DNA of 64,000 bases, taken from NCBI GenBank assembly GCA_040954595.2, contig CM082584.2:12586001-12650000 (forward strand). The letters are read 5' to 3'. Both the position numbers and the translations under genes were made by a program. Under the pieces are notes generated by a model that saw only the letters and a list, made by a program, of their open reading frames with translations, was not told the origin of the DNA and did no database searches. Shown here in pieces: positions 1 to 11,600 of the stretch; position 1 is the stretch's first letter, and each line of letters opens with the position of its first letter. The DNA comes from Balanoglossus misakiensis. Lineage: Eukaryota > Hemichordata.

Positions 1-72
1 GAGACTCAGAATATACTGGCTGTGAAAATATTTCTTCAACACAAAAAGTTCTCAAAACCCTTCCCTTCTATT

Positions 73-107
73 CTATCTATCTATCTATCTATCTGTCTGT
101 CTGTCTA
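73..107. repeat. CTAT/CTGT microsatellite
   Basis: Short compound tetranucleotide tract in which CTAT units give way to CTGT units. It is of the same type as the much longer tract near 38 kb. No coding role is apparent. Confidence 0.9.
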
Positions 108-592
108 TTCATTGTTTTAGTTTCTGATATGACCACAATTTCATGAGAGAGAATACTTGCGCATCATTTGAGCCCTGACAGTGGTAAGAAAATACCCCGG
201 AAGAAACCATACAAAACCCCAGCAAATTAGAAAACACGGTCTTGGCCCGAGGCTATTTATCACTACGTATGCACTTTTCAATTTCAGTAGCAGCTGAGTT
301 TGACACAGAATTGATTTTGGATTACTTTTGATAGAGAACTTGAAAAGCTGCCAAAAGTACACTTTGTAGCTGGTTCAGAGGGTTGTATTTGAAGAGAAAA
401 GCAAGTAATAATTCTTCACAGGTACGACAGAGGTGCGAAACGCTGCGCCTGGCACACTGAAATGACTATATCAGTCATAATGTACATAATCATAATAAAC
501 ACTCAACTCTTCGTAGGTTGCCTCACCAAGAAGTTAAACCATTTGAATTCGGAATAATTCATTGGGAAAATAAATTAGACGGCCACACTTAC

Positions 593-713
593 CTCCCTTA
601 TCTGTAACCTATTAATCACATTGTAACTGCACTTGAATTTACGAGACGAAACACCCGTTTTTGAGTTGCACACGCTCGTAGTTGCCGCCATTTTTCTTCC
701 CACAATGCAATGG
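593..713 (-). promoter_or_regulatory. Candidate promoter and non-coding first exon of a minus-strand gene to the left
   Basis: Read on the minus strand, this stretch carries a YY1-type motif (AAAATGGCGGC, about 684-694) next to a ZNF143/Staf-like motif (TTCCCACAATGCAATGG on the plus strand, 697-713). About 100 bases downstream is a consensus splice donor GGAG|GTAAGT whose last exon base is 593. Known biology: YY1 and ZNF143 sites cluster at transcription start sites of animal housekeeping genes. Inference: this is the start of a gene whose coding exons lie left of base 1. No coding exon was recognised in 1-592, so this stays a candidate. Confidence 0.35.
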
Positions 714-2176
714 TCTGTATACGAACCCCACAATACTGTCAAAATGAGCTCACATGGCCCACCTAACTCAGTTCAGTTTCTAATTGTTGGTGACCTTGGC
801 CTGACCTCTACTCTCACATAATTAATACGCCATCGTGTTCACATTTTCTTCGATAATGTACTTGAGGTTTTTGCTATGGTTGCAAATTCAATCATTGAAC
901 AAATACATGTAATATCCACACTACACACACAAATGAATTTTGGGCAAATATACATTTTATTTATTTCTCACAATAACTGTCAAGCAGTTTCTCTTGAATG
1001 TTCGGCAATTCAAAACCTGAACTTTGACAACACAATAATACATATAATTTCAGTGTTCTATTACTGCTACCATTACGATCTTCAATTTATTCCATGAACC
1101 AATAAAAATGAAATTCTTACAACCTTTGACCAGCGATCTGTGACCACTCATTCAAGGCAAAGTCAGTAACCAGTTCTACTGGCCAAAATATAGTACATTG
1201 TATACTGAAATAGCTTAATTACTCTAATGAATTTTTTTCCCATATTGTCAGGATGACACAATGGCTATCAATCAAAAGCTCCAGTCTGGTAGAGACTTGA
1301 ATACGATTTCAGCCAAAACATGAACAGTTATGTGTATGTTTATTTGATGTGTTTCAGATTACAAGACTCTGAAAACAAATATATCTCAACTGAGTAAAGC
1401 ATGCAATTAAATCTTGTTTTGCTGAATTCATGGCACCATTTATGATTGACACATATTCTTTAAAAAAAACTCGTACTGCGACAAAATATTGAAATTCTAC
1501 AGAATACAACAAACAGAAAATAAATTTTTAATGGTTATAGTCCTCCAGATACATGTTCATTTTAACACATAAAGTTCCTTTTTAAGGGACCAGCTTATCC
1601 ATAACGAAATGGCTACCTCTGTATTGGTTAAGCCTCACATAATATTTGTTTCTTTGTGAATCATCTTCACCGTCTTGAATCCATTTTACAACATATCATT
1701 TACCCACCGAAGTACTGTCACTCCAGCAGCGTCCAGAAAACAGTTGATGATACGGAACATCACATATATTTTTAAATCCTTCATCACCAGCTGCCATTAA
1801 AAACACTTAGTGCCACAAATTGAAGAATACATTACCAACTTGGTGGCAAGGGACAGGAGTTGTCCTGTCATGGTGTCGTTCAACTGCAGACTTGTACGTT
1901 GGCAATGCTGAGGATTACATGCAATGACAACAATGACAGCTAGTCAACATGAATGGGTCATGAACAACACTAATTTGACTTCCCAGAACTACAAAGTAAT
2001 CCTGAGAAAAAGTTCTTAGTACAAATGCAACATAATTGAAATTGCAAGCAATCCAAACATGCAGTTAAGTCGGAATCTTTCATTTTCTCCACACATGGTC
2101 CAACACATAGCCACAGAGGCACATGTGTCTGGGTTTATCGGACCACAGTCAACAAAGACGTTAAAATAGAGATGTA
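714..2176. other. No recognised gene; probably includes the MFSD14 3' UTR
   Basis: AT-rich sequence with only short unconvincing ORFs. Being immediately downstream of the MFSD14 stop, it should contain that gene's 3' UTR. AATAAA signals on the minus strand occur at 1339-1344, 1086-1091 and 956-965; which is used cannot be told from sequence. Confidence 0.5.
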
Positions 2177-5100
2177 CTATGAAAAGTCAGAATGCTCTCC
2201 ATTTGTTAACAGTGGTTCATTTTCAATGCCAAGGCCATGCCTGGAATCATCGATGTGTATAACAGTTCTGGGGTTGTCCATATCATTGGCATTGCTACTT
2301 GTCCTTTTAACCGGCGATCTTGGAGGCCTCGGTAAATGGCTGTGATGTGTAAATGATGGTTTCTCTGGGATGAAGAACGCCACTAAGAGGGCTAACAGTA
2401 CTGAGCATGCTCCAAACACGAACGGTGGTCCAGGCATGATTGTCTGTGAACAGAAATATCAAGAAGTTGGTAACTGCAGTGCTGTCTCTAAACCGTGATG
2501 TGACATTTCAAGCATTCTCACAACTAATTTCAAAAGTTCCGTACTCTAAAACTGCAAGGTTATAAAAATATATGCATCCTAGTCTGAATGTCCTCGAAAT
2601 AGTATATCATGTGTGGATGCGCTAGTTAACACAATGATTAGACTCACCAGCCCAAGTGCTGTTAATGGATTTTCCAGCAGCGGTTCCGTCTGTTTTGGCT
2701 CCGGGCCTACCATCGCTTCTGCATTTGGCAATTCCGGCGTCTCCTCAACATCCAATTGCACATGGAAAAGGTAGAATACAAACCCAAACAATGCCGGTCC
2801 CAATCCGTTACACAAACCACGGATTCCGGTTATCATTCCTTGGGCAACACCTGTTGGAAAACAGGAACAGTCACAAATTGAATTAAATTAGCATCTGGTG
2901 AAGTTCACTATTTATGGGTCGACTTTATAAATTGGAGGTGATTGCATAACTTTAATATGAAATTAGGCTGAATTTCTCTGCCATGCATGAAATCAGAATC
3001 ACAGTCTACGTCTTTCTCACCTTGCTGGTCGGCAGGTGCATTAGTCGACACCAATGAACTGATGGCAGGATATGTGATGCTACAGAACGACGCAATGGCC
3101 CCAGCTGCCCACATCATCCAGAACTGTGAGCCAAAACCGAACCATAGAAGCTCCAACATTTCAAAGGCAAGACCAATCATTATGGTGTGTTTATTGCCGA
3201 TTGTTCGCATTAACAAGCTGAGAACGTAGGTCTGCAATAAATATTCACAGATGGCACAGTTACAACAGGTGTTACAGTGAGATAACACTGTATTAGGCCG
3301 GGGTCTTACACATTAGCCAACAAGGTCACAAATTGTTGGTAGCAGGACTCTAGTATGTGCCAGTAAAATTCCACTGTTAGTAAGTAATTCAAGCATGATT
3401 TTTTCCTTGAAACAGAAGTACGCCAATTGATCAAATCTGAATGCTACATTTCTGTAGCTTACTCTAATAACACAGAGCTTTTCCAATAGGAACATATGTG
3501 TATGACAGTTCGTCAGCAGATTTTACCACTCATCAAATTTCTATTTTCACAAACAACACCAGACACTGACACACTGCAGTGTTAATCTTTCCATACATAT
3601 GTGAGCACACCAGCTGTCAATTCTTACCTGGGCAAAGACGGATAAAACTCCTATGACTGCAATAAAAGCGGCTACATTCTCAGCTGAAAATCCTATGACC
3701 TGAATAAACATAGAAAACCACACAAATTAGGATTTTGGTACAGACTGCACTATAGAACTCCAAATACCTGACAGAAGTAAACACTCCCAGACCCCCAAAT
3801 CTGTTCACAAAATTTTTCTGTACGTACAGGACCCACACGCGACAACCAGCCTTACCTGTCTTAAATACAGAAACATACACGAGTACTGTCCTGCCTCGGG
3901 CAGATACGAAAGGAACACAGTGACACAGAGTAACAACACGGTGTAATCCTGTCCCACCTTACGCAGCGACTGCAATAAAGAAAGGTTTGCTAATTAGTGG
4001 ACACCTCTTCAGAAGTTTTGATGAATGTGTTTGGTATTTTCTCCCAGTTAATAATATGAATCCAGTTGCATCCAGATACTAAACATTTTGTCCGTGGGCA
4101 TGTATCTGCTACCTGTAGTTATATACACAGCAGGCCCTTGCACAGTCAGTCATGCCTCAATAAAATCCTAGTTTCGGCTGATGAATCAAACTCACTCACC
4201 TGGAATGGATCAGCTTGTTCCCAAGAGATGGCAGCACCCCACGATGCCGGGCGGACTTTTTCCGGTAGTGATTCCGGCACCGCCACCAGTATAAATAAAA
4301 TATCAATCATTGCAACGACTGAGGCTAAGAATATCACCAGGTGGTCATTGTAAATTTGTCCCAAATAAGCACCAATGGCAGGGCTGGTCACAAGACTCGC
4401 TGCAAATGTCGCAGATACCTGTGTGTGTGGAGGACAAAAATTACTAAGCACGACAATCAAGACAAACTAGATGATAACTAAGATCTTTTGGTGCAATTTT
4501 CCAATTAAAATTTGTTTAGGTAAAAATCAGGAAGAAAATCAAGAGATTGATAACCGAAATCTCACCAGTCCATACGCAGCACTTCGATCAGCTTCGTCAG
4601 TGATATCAGCAACATATGCAAAGACTATGGAGAAAGTACAGGCAAACACCCCAGACATGGAAATCACAGCAAAGAACCACCTGGCAAAAGAAACAGAATT
4701 AAAAAGTGAACAAACAGTTTGGAAAGAAACCCAGGATGGCAGCAGCAACACATGGCTGCCATTTTCTGTGGACTGGTTAGTGTGACTGTTAGTGAGTGTG
4801 TTTTCCAACCACCCAGTGTGGGAGGGAAAAACACTGTGAAACTGCACACATAATGGTCACCGATTCTATTTTGAGTCATACTCCCAATTATCGGCTGATT
4901 TTCAGTTCACTGAACAGAATCCAATTAAACCTTGTCGTGCGGCTATTTGTATCACTGACACAGCTTAATATATATGTAGAGTGCACACGTATGCTACACA
5001 CATCTGTATCTGTGGGGACAAATTACAATACAAAAACCAGGCAACAATTACACAAACGTAAAATTTGACACAACGTTAGTGATATCTGCACTACATTCAC

Positions 5101-8091
5101 TCAAATTTCATGCACATAGTAGCCTAACTCCTTGCTTCAGGATTAGTCTCAGATTCAATTTTTTCCATCTCTTGAATTGAGAAAGAGGGGGGGGGACCAC
5201 TCAACCAGATTATCCACAGTTAATATATACTTACCAAGGGCTAATTTTCATCAGAGGTATCGGTGCACAGGTGAAAAAGACTGTCAATAAAAGGAATGAC
5301 TTTCTGCCCCAAACATCCGACAATGCTCCCAGCAAGGGAGCGCTCAGAAAAGATAAAAAACCCTGCACACAAAAAAGGATGAGAGAAAAGAAAGAGACAT
5401 GAGTCATGAGCCGATGCGAGATTAACTGAATAAACAACTGTGCGTTCATTGAAGAGGACAATGGTAGTGAGCATTAAAGAAGACACGGGATCTCGAACTT
5501 CTACACAAGCAGACAAGTATAAGAACACATTATCTCAACTATACTGATCAGGTACCAAGGCCATACATATTTTAAATTTAAAAGGAGTCAGATACAATTT
5601 TTCCAAAACTCTAAAGATTGCCCCGGGCGACGCAGCATCAGTTGTCCAAAGATGTGACATACAATATAGGGGCTTTCAGAGAGAGTATTTTATTTATATA
5701 CTCTTAAAGCTCAGAGCTCAATCATGTACATAGGAGAGGTCGATTGTAAACAGTATGCAACTATTGATCACATGACGTATGTTTTTACATTTTGTACACT
5801 CAATGAAATATTGAACTTTATAAATGCCAATACAAAAGAGCAACATTTGCTGCAATACCTGTATAAAATGAAATGAAACAGAACTGATATTTGAATTTTT
5901 CTTTCTTTCCCCCTAAATCATTCATTTTGAAAGATGATTTCCCATTGGTTTTACTCATTCACTGAAAAAAGCAAACATTCCCGTCATCCCAAAAAGATAC
6001 ATGAAAAGTATCCATTAATGTCACACAAAAAATCTGTACCCCTAAAAACAAACAGCTGAAGGAAAGAAACAAACAGAGGTTGCAGCTTACCTTGACTCCC
6101 TGTATTAACCCATTCATTAAGAACGTGTGCTCCTGGAAAGTATCGTGTAAAACCTGCGTGAGAAAAGACACAAGAGTTAAAGCCCCAAGAACTGCCAATT
6201 TTTGTATTATTTTCATGATGTTATTTTTCATCTGGGGCTTTAAGATATGTATCTGTAACTTTTGATGATATTCAGTATTTTAATTCTGTACTCCTTGCAA
6301 CCAGGACTCAGTTTATCATCACAGCATATGTATATAACCAGCAATGTTATTGCTCATCTTTCCAACCAAATCCATATATGTTGGATCTCATTGTAGATAG
6401 ACAAAGCCAGCAGATGCAAAGGGCATAGAACGGATAATATAAAAGCCCAAATACATCTCTACATGTAAATCTGATTTTAATCAGACTGAATGATATCTTG
6501 AAGTCATACTTACATTTATCATTGGGGAAGTCAGTAAGCCCCATGCAAAGAATTCTAAAAATATCACCACTAAGGCATGGTACACACTAGGATTTCCTAT
6601 GCCCTGAAAAAAATAAGAAAAATTCATCTCTAATCACATACATGTGCAATTCCCTATATTGTGGCAAATCTCATACTGTGATAATGGACCATCCAAATCA
6701 CTGATAATATCACAAACTTCAGGGGAAATCCCAACCAAATTCTCTATACTACTGCTGTGTAATTATGTGTGTGTGTGTGGGGGGGGGGACTAGACATTCA
6801 GATGACATGATGCTAAATTGCTATATCTGGAGATATATTTTCAAACAGTAGTAGTGCAGATGAACAGGTGTTTTGTGTATCTGTTCAAGCCCTTCACTAT
6901 GGTAAGGAACATTAGAGTTTAGACTGGTGAAAAAAGTGACCCCTGTTTTTGACCTTCAATCAGACTGGATGAACTTTGCACACCCTATTTTAGACCAAAC
7001 TGCTGAATAAACCACACAAAAGGTTGGCACGCTTACATATCAGCCTACACAGGAAGCAGCACCCCCAATACTTAAAACACTGTGATAAAACAGGTGTTAT
7101 TTCATAGATAACAAAGGGGTCAGATCTGTAAATGCACAATATCAGTCAGATGTGATTGCCCCATGACAAGATGGTGTACAATAAGTGTGAATACATAAAA
7201 CATGGGAAATGTACATGTCGTCGAACAACATAACACAACTACTGATAGAATGGCCAAAGGTTATCACTGATGTCTGACAGGTCACGATACATTGGATCCA
7301 ACTACAGGGACCTAGGTGCATCTCACTGGAAACACAACAATGGTCATTTCAACTTTGGCCCATTTAATTAAACCTTTGAGCATGTTCAGTTACCGGTCTC
7401 TGATAACAGCTGTTTACATGAGTACTAGCAGATAGTCAATCCATGGATGTCTCATACTATAAAGTACATGTAAATCTGTGATCAAAGAATAAGCTCAAGC
7501 TAGATTCCCATCCCAGTCTCCCTTTCTCCTTAAAAACATACATTTTATTTTCTTCGCAAGCCTACAGTAATACTAATAGCATGAATGTGTTTGTTTACTT
7601 TACGCTGTAAAGCACGATCAGACCTGTCGAAAATACACTACATTCTTGATTCCTTTCCATACATTTCAATATCCCAAGCCAATACACACCATATACAACA
7701 TTCGTTCTAGTCATTTCCGCTTGGATATTTATTCAATTTCTATGAATGGTTACGTGTGGAAGTTGTGTACGTGGGTGAATGAAAACATATTGATTGGCCC
7801 GGCGATAGAGATGGATTGTATACATTTTTTGGATTGTACGCTACATTAATTGCAAGATGAAATTGTCCCATTTTTGGTACTCGTCTTGACTACGTGTGTC
7901 GACTTCATTCTTTTTATTACAGTAACGTCGATCAGCACGTCTCGGTTAGAGAGTGTGTTGACCGCGTCACAGATCACATTCAGAGCTAGAGTACGTACAT
8001 CAGGACTCACCGTCCCGCCGCTATCCTTCGCGACAGTTTTCTTACTCCACTGTAAGGCTGGAGTCTGCCTCTTTCTCTTCTTTCCAATCAT
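2177..8091 (-). CDS. MFSD14: MFSD14/HIAT1-type major facilitator superfamily transporter, 11 coding exons
   Basis: Predicted 12-pass membrane protein of about 520 residues (human MFSD14A is about 490), a solute-carrier-like protein of the ER-Golgi system with unproven substrate. Coding exons, 5' to 3': 8011-8091, 6514-6603, 6091-6153, 5235-5362, 4566-4680, 4200-4418, 3856-3969, 3628-3699, 3021-3231, 2648-2850, 2177-2443; all junctions are in frame. Diagnostic segments are HTFLMNGLIQGVK (exon 3), the MFS motif-A stretch GALSDVWGRKSFLLLTVFF (exon 4), SWEQADPF (exon 6), SYLPEAGQYS (exon 7) and PGPPFVFGACSVLLALL (exon 11). The start MIGKKRKR at 8091 matches the basic N-terminus of the family. The frame stays open upstream to 8274, but that part overlaps promoter-like motifs and is taken as 5' UTR. 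The C-terminal tail is hydrophilic and ends SDFS. In mouse, loss of Mfsd14a disturbs sperm-head formation. Whether this equals MFSD14A or B cannot be decided; an invertebrate probably has one pre-duplication gene. Confidence 0.93.
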
Positions 8092-8192
8092 GCTGAAATT
8101 ACCTAAATTACATGAGATTTCTTCTATGACTTCACCATCTGTCCATTGTTGCTGTTTGAGATCAGGTGATGACTGAAGGTCGCCATTACTGG

Positions 8193-8251
8193 TATCCCAC
8201 AATGCAATGTTTCGTGACGTCAGGCAGAAAATTAATTTTGCCCTCTGGCGG
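8193..8251 (-). promoter_or_regulatory. MFSD14 promoter-proximal motif cluster
   Basis: Within 160 bases upstream of the MFSD14 start codon are a ZNF143/Staf-like site (TATCCCACAATGCAATG, 8193-8209), a full cAMP-response palindrome TGACGTCA (8215-8222), and a CTCF-like core on the minus strand (CCGCCAGAGGGCA, 8239-8251). The cluster resembles a TATA-less housekeeping promoter. Motif matches are visible; binding is inference. Confidence 0.45.
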
Positions 8252-8482
8252 CGACTGAAAAGATGCTGACGCAAGTTTCTTGCATTTTATATTAAATCGA
8301 CCGTTCGATGATATAAATACTAGGATTTCCATTTTTGGGCATGCTGTGGTTGCAATTATTTATTTCTGTTTATTAGCGGAATCGTACAATACAAGCAGCA
8401 ACGCAACTTAAGACTGATAGGCCCAAATAGGCATTCAATGAAAATGTTACGACGGACACTTTTGGTTGACAAAATCTTGAAC

Positions 8483-8488
8483 TTTATT
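8483..8488 (-). terminator. Candidate polyadenylation signal of the arylsulfatase-like gene
   Basis: AATAAA on the minus strand about 115 bases after the stop codon at 8605-8607. A second AATAAA at 8569-8574 lies only about 30 bases after the stop and is less likely. Confidence 0.4.
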
Positions 8489-8604
8489 AAAGAAAATAAT
8501 AGTCAAATTTACAATAATGTGTTTCTTTAAATTCTTTCAATATAAAAATAATAAGCTCCAGTTAACGTTTTATTGCAATTAATGAATTATTCTTGTATGG
8601 CCCA

Positions 8605-11600
8605 TCAGCACCAACCGGGCGACCAAACACCGCCGTAGTGCCGAGGGTGACCCGACATATCCCGAGTGGTGTCAATTGTTGGTACCAGACTTGCACGATG
8701 CTCATCCAGACGATGCATCAACTTTTCAACTATATCCGGGAACAATTCTGCCGTGTTGTTGCGTTCCTCTGGGTCGTCTGCAAATGGTGGGGAAAGAAGT
8801 TTGACAGTTCAAAATGTCATGTTATGGTAGCTTTTTTATATTGCCAATAAATTCAACGCACGTTCACGTGACTCCTACGAGTTTAATGTGGAACAAATTT
8901 CGTGTTTAATAATGAATGACATATGGGTTTGATAGAGTGAAATACCTTGGAGATTAAACAGGTAGACTACATCCGCCGGTGGTAACGATGTGTCCAGTTT
9001 ATCGCCTCTGAATACTTCTAAAGGTATGTCGCCGAAATCATACCATCCATCTGATTCGTTGCTTAATCTGCACGGATGGAGTAAATCTGGATTTCCGGTA
9101 ATCAGTTTGTAGTCGCCAACTCTGGTAAAAGAAGAGAAATTAAACAACCAATGAATACGTGTAGTTTGGCGATTACATGCTGGGAGAGTACGGATTGTTA
9201 AACCCCGACCAAGACACTGATATTTTCTGAGGAGTGTGTGTCGTTTTCAAACAGAAAGGTTTCACGAAAACTGCATGTCTATTTCTCAAATTTGCATACA
9301 TGTTGTCATAGATACCTGATAGCAGCGCTGGATGTGAAGTTGTCGTCTTCAATATTGTAAATGATTTCTTTCCTTGGAGAAGACTTTCCTTCGGAGATCG
9401 ACTCCCACATGTCAAAGCCATCTAAACTAGACTCTTTGAAAGGGGAAATTAACAAAATGGGAATTGGTATAGATGTCATTCGACGTTTTATCGGGGTTTA
9501 AAAAGTGCCGTTCACTCACGTGACCACTGATATCTGCGCTTCTCAAATTCTTAGTTTTGTAAAAAAAAAATACACGTACATGTATATAATATAAGGGCTG
9601 CTCACTCAATATATTCAGAATAAAAGGGATTGGTTCTTATTTTTGGCGAAAATAATTACGCGAGAACTTCAGGAGTGATATTATGAGAATAACGACGTCA
9701 ACATATATCTTATTTATCAAGCCGAACAAGATTCTATGGAAAGGGAATTTCAAAACCTGTAAACAGGAAAATCTATAGGTTTTGCGTCCTCCTCTGGAAA
9801 TGGGAAATGTTATTCAGATGGATGCGATAAATTTCACACACACAAGTATACCTAATGCAAAAAGCGACTCCTGCCAAGAGCTAGTGAGTACAATTTGACC
9901 TTTATTTGTGTTGAATGTGTCGGCAGTACCCACGCCTAGCAGCCAGATGCATTGACTAGCCTGGAACTGATCCAAACCTTTACATGGCCACGTTGTTCTT
10001 TGGAAACTGCGTGTCATCCCGCAGGAGTTGCTCGATGCTGCTTTTCAACAAAACAAGTGTGCGGGATGCTCTAGTTTCTCACAGATTAAAATCTACCTCT
10101 CACAGAGTCGTTGAAAGTCACGACCGCAGGGTCCTCAACAAACTACTGATAAAATCGCAAATCTGATTTCCCAGGATAATTTTTTTTTTTAATTTTATAC
10201 AAAAGTTACTTTGGTGATGAGAATCAGTTTTGCAGGAGCCTTGGGTATTTTTTCAAATGTTGAGTTTCATAAGTCACGAAGATCGTTGAAGCACGTGTCT
10301 GGCTCGTGATAAACAGCTTCTGCTAGCTTTGAGGGGTGTGTGGTGAATTAAACACATTAAAAGTTTATCGCGTTCGTGATGTCGGTTTACCATTTAGATC
10401 AAGTGGGGGCGGTCTTTCTTCGGGCATTCCACTCATGATCCCTTAATCCATGCTCTGACGCAAACAGTTATTTCTCGTAAAGTTAACAATTTCACCACTA
10501 TGTTAGCAGAAGAGGAACGCGTGCATGAGAGAGATCGGCTCTTAAACACGGTATGCTACATTACCTGCTTTGACGCCCGCTAGTGACAGTAATGTGCGGT
10601 GCCAGTCGACAACGTGGATAAGTCTGTCGAGAAATTCCGACCAACGAGAAATTAGATTTAAACTGCTATATTCATTATGAGAGGTGTACGACACTGATAG
10701 GTGTAAGACATCAAAGTATTCTTTATTGCGATATAGCATATTTATTTATTTGTAAAATCACCTTTGTAACGGTAGCGTATGATGGTAGAACTTACTCATT
10801 ACTGACATATCCGTCGAGTCTCAGAAGTTTGCCAGTGACGAATGCAGGAACCCGAACAGCGCCTTCAAACAGTGTACCAATGCTACCTCGCAAGGGCCAG
10901 TTTGAACCTGCCCCCGAGTTTGCCATTGCTCCATTCTGGGAGTGAAAAAAAATCAAGCTACTGAGTACTAATACTGTGAAGACAAATGTGCTTTTACCGC
11001 CATCAAGACATCGATATTAGATTCTGAACAATTGGGAATAATAGTTCTTGAAGTTAGCGTATGCGACTTGGACTTTGCAAACTACTGAATCATTGTCCTA
11101 TTAGGTACGTTTTCCAATATTAATTCCCCGTAGGTGGCACCAAGCATACTTACGTCGCTCATAAATACCAAAACGGTGTCGTCCCACAAGCCGTATGTTT
11201 TCAGCGCCTGCGTAATGTTACCGATGGCGTCATCCATCAACGATAGAATCCCTGAAAATCAAATTTATCAGCAAGAGTGAACTCCAAAAATCTGCGACGT
11301 CAGTGAAAGAAGCCAAAAGCAGAGTCTTCAAATTCTGTCAAAAGTTCACGTGCACCTGCGCAGTTTATTGTCCGTCGGCTGTCACGGCCGATCATGGCTG
11401 GCAAACGATTACGTAACGTCTTACCGAAATATTTTCTGGTTCTTTCATCCGGTATTTCGGAGAACTTGGCCTCGTATTCCGGTGGAACCTCGAAAAGAGA
11501 CAGAGGACGGAAAAATTATATATTTGGTCTGGGCTGTTACTAGTATTTAGAACTAAGCGAAAATTATGGCGGTTTTTCTTCGTGTATGAAAAGTCACGGG

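Noticed and set aside
8092-8274. Longer N-terminus for MFSD14 starting at 8274
   Set aside because: The added residues do not match the family, and the segment overlaps the CRE, ZNF143-like and CTCF-like motifs, so it reads as promoter or 5' UTR.
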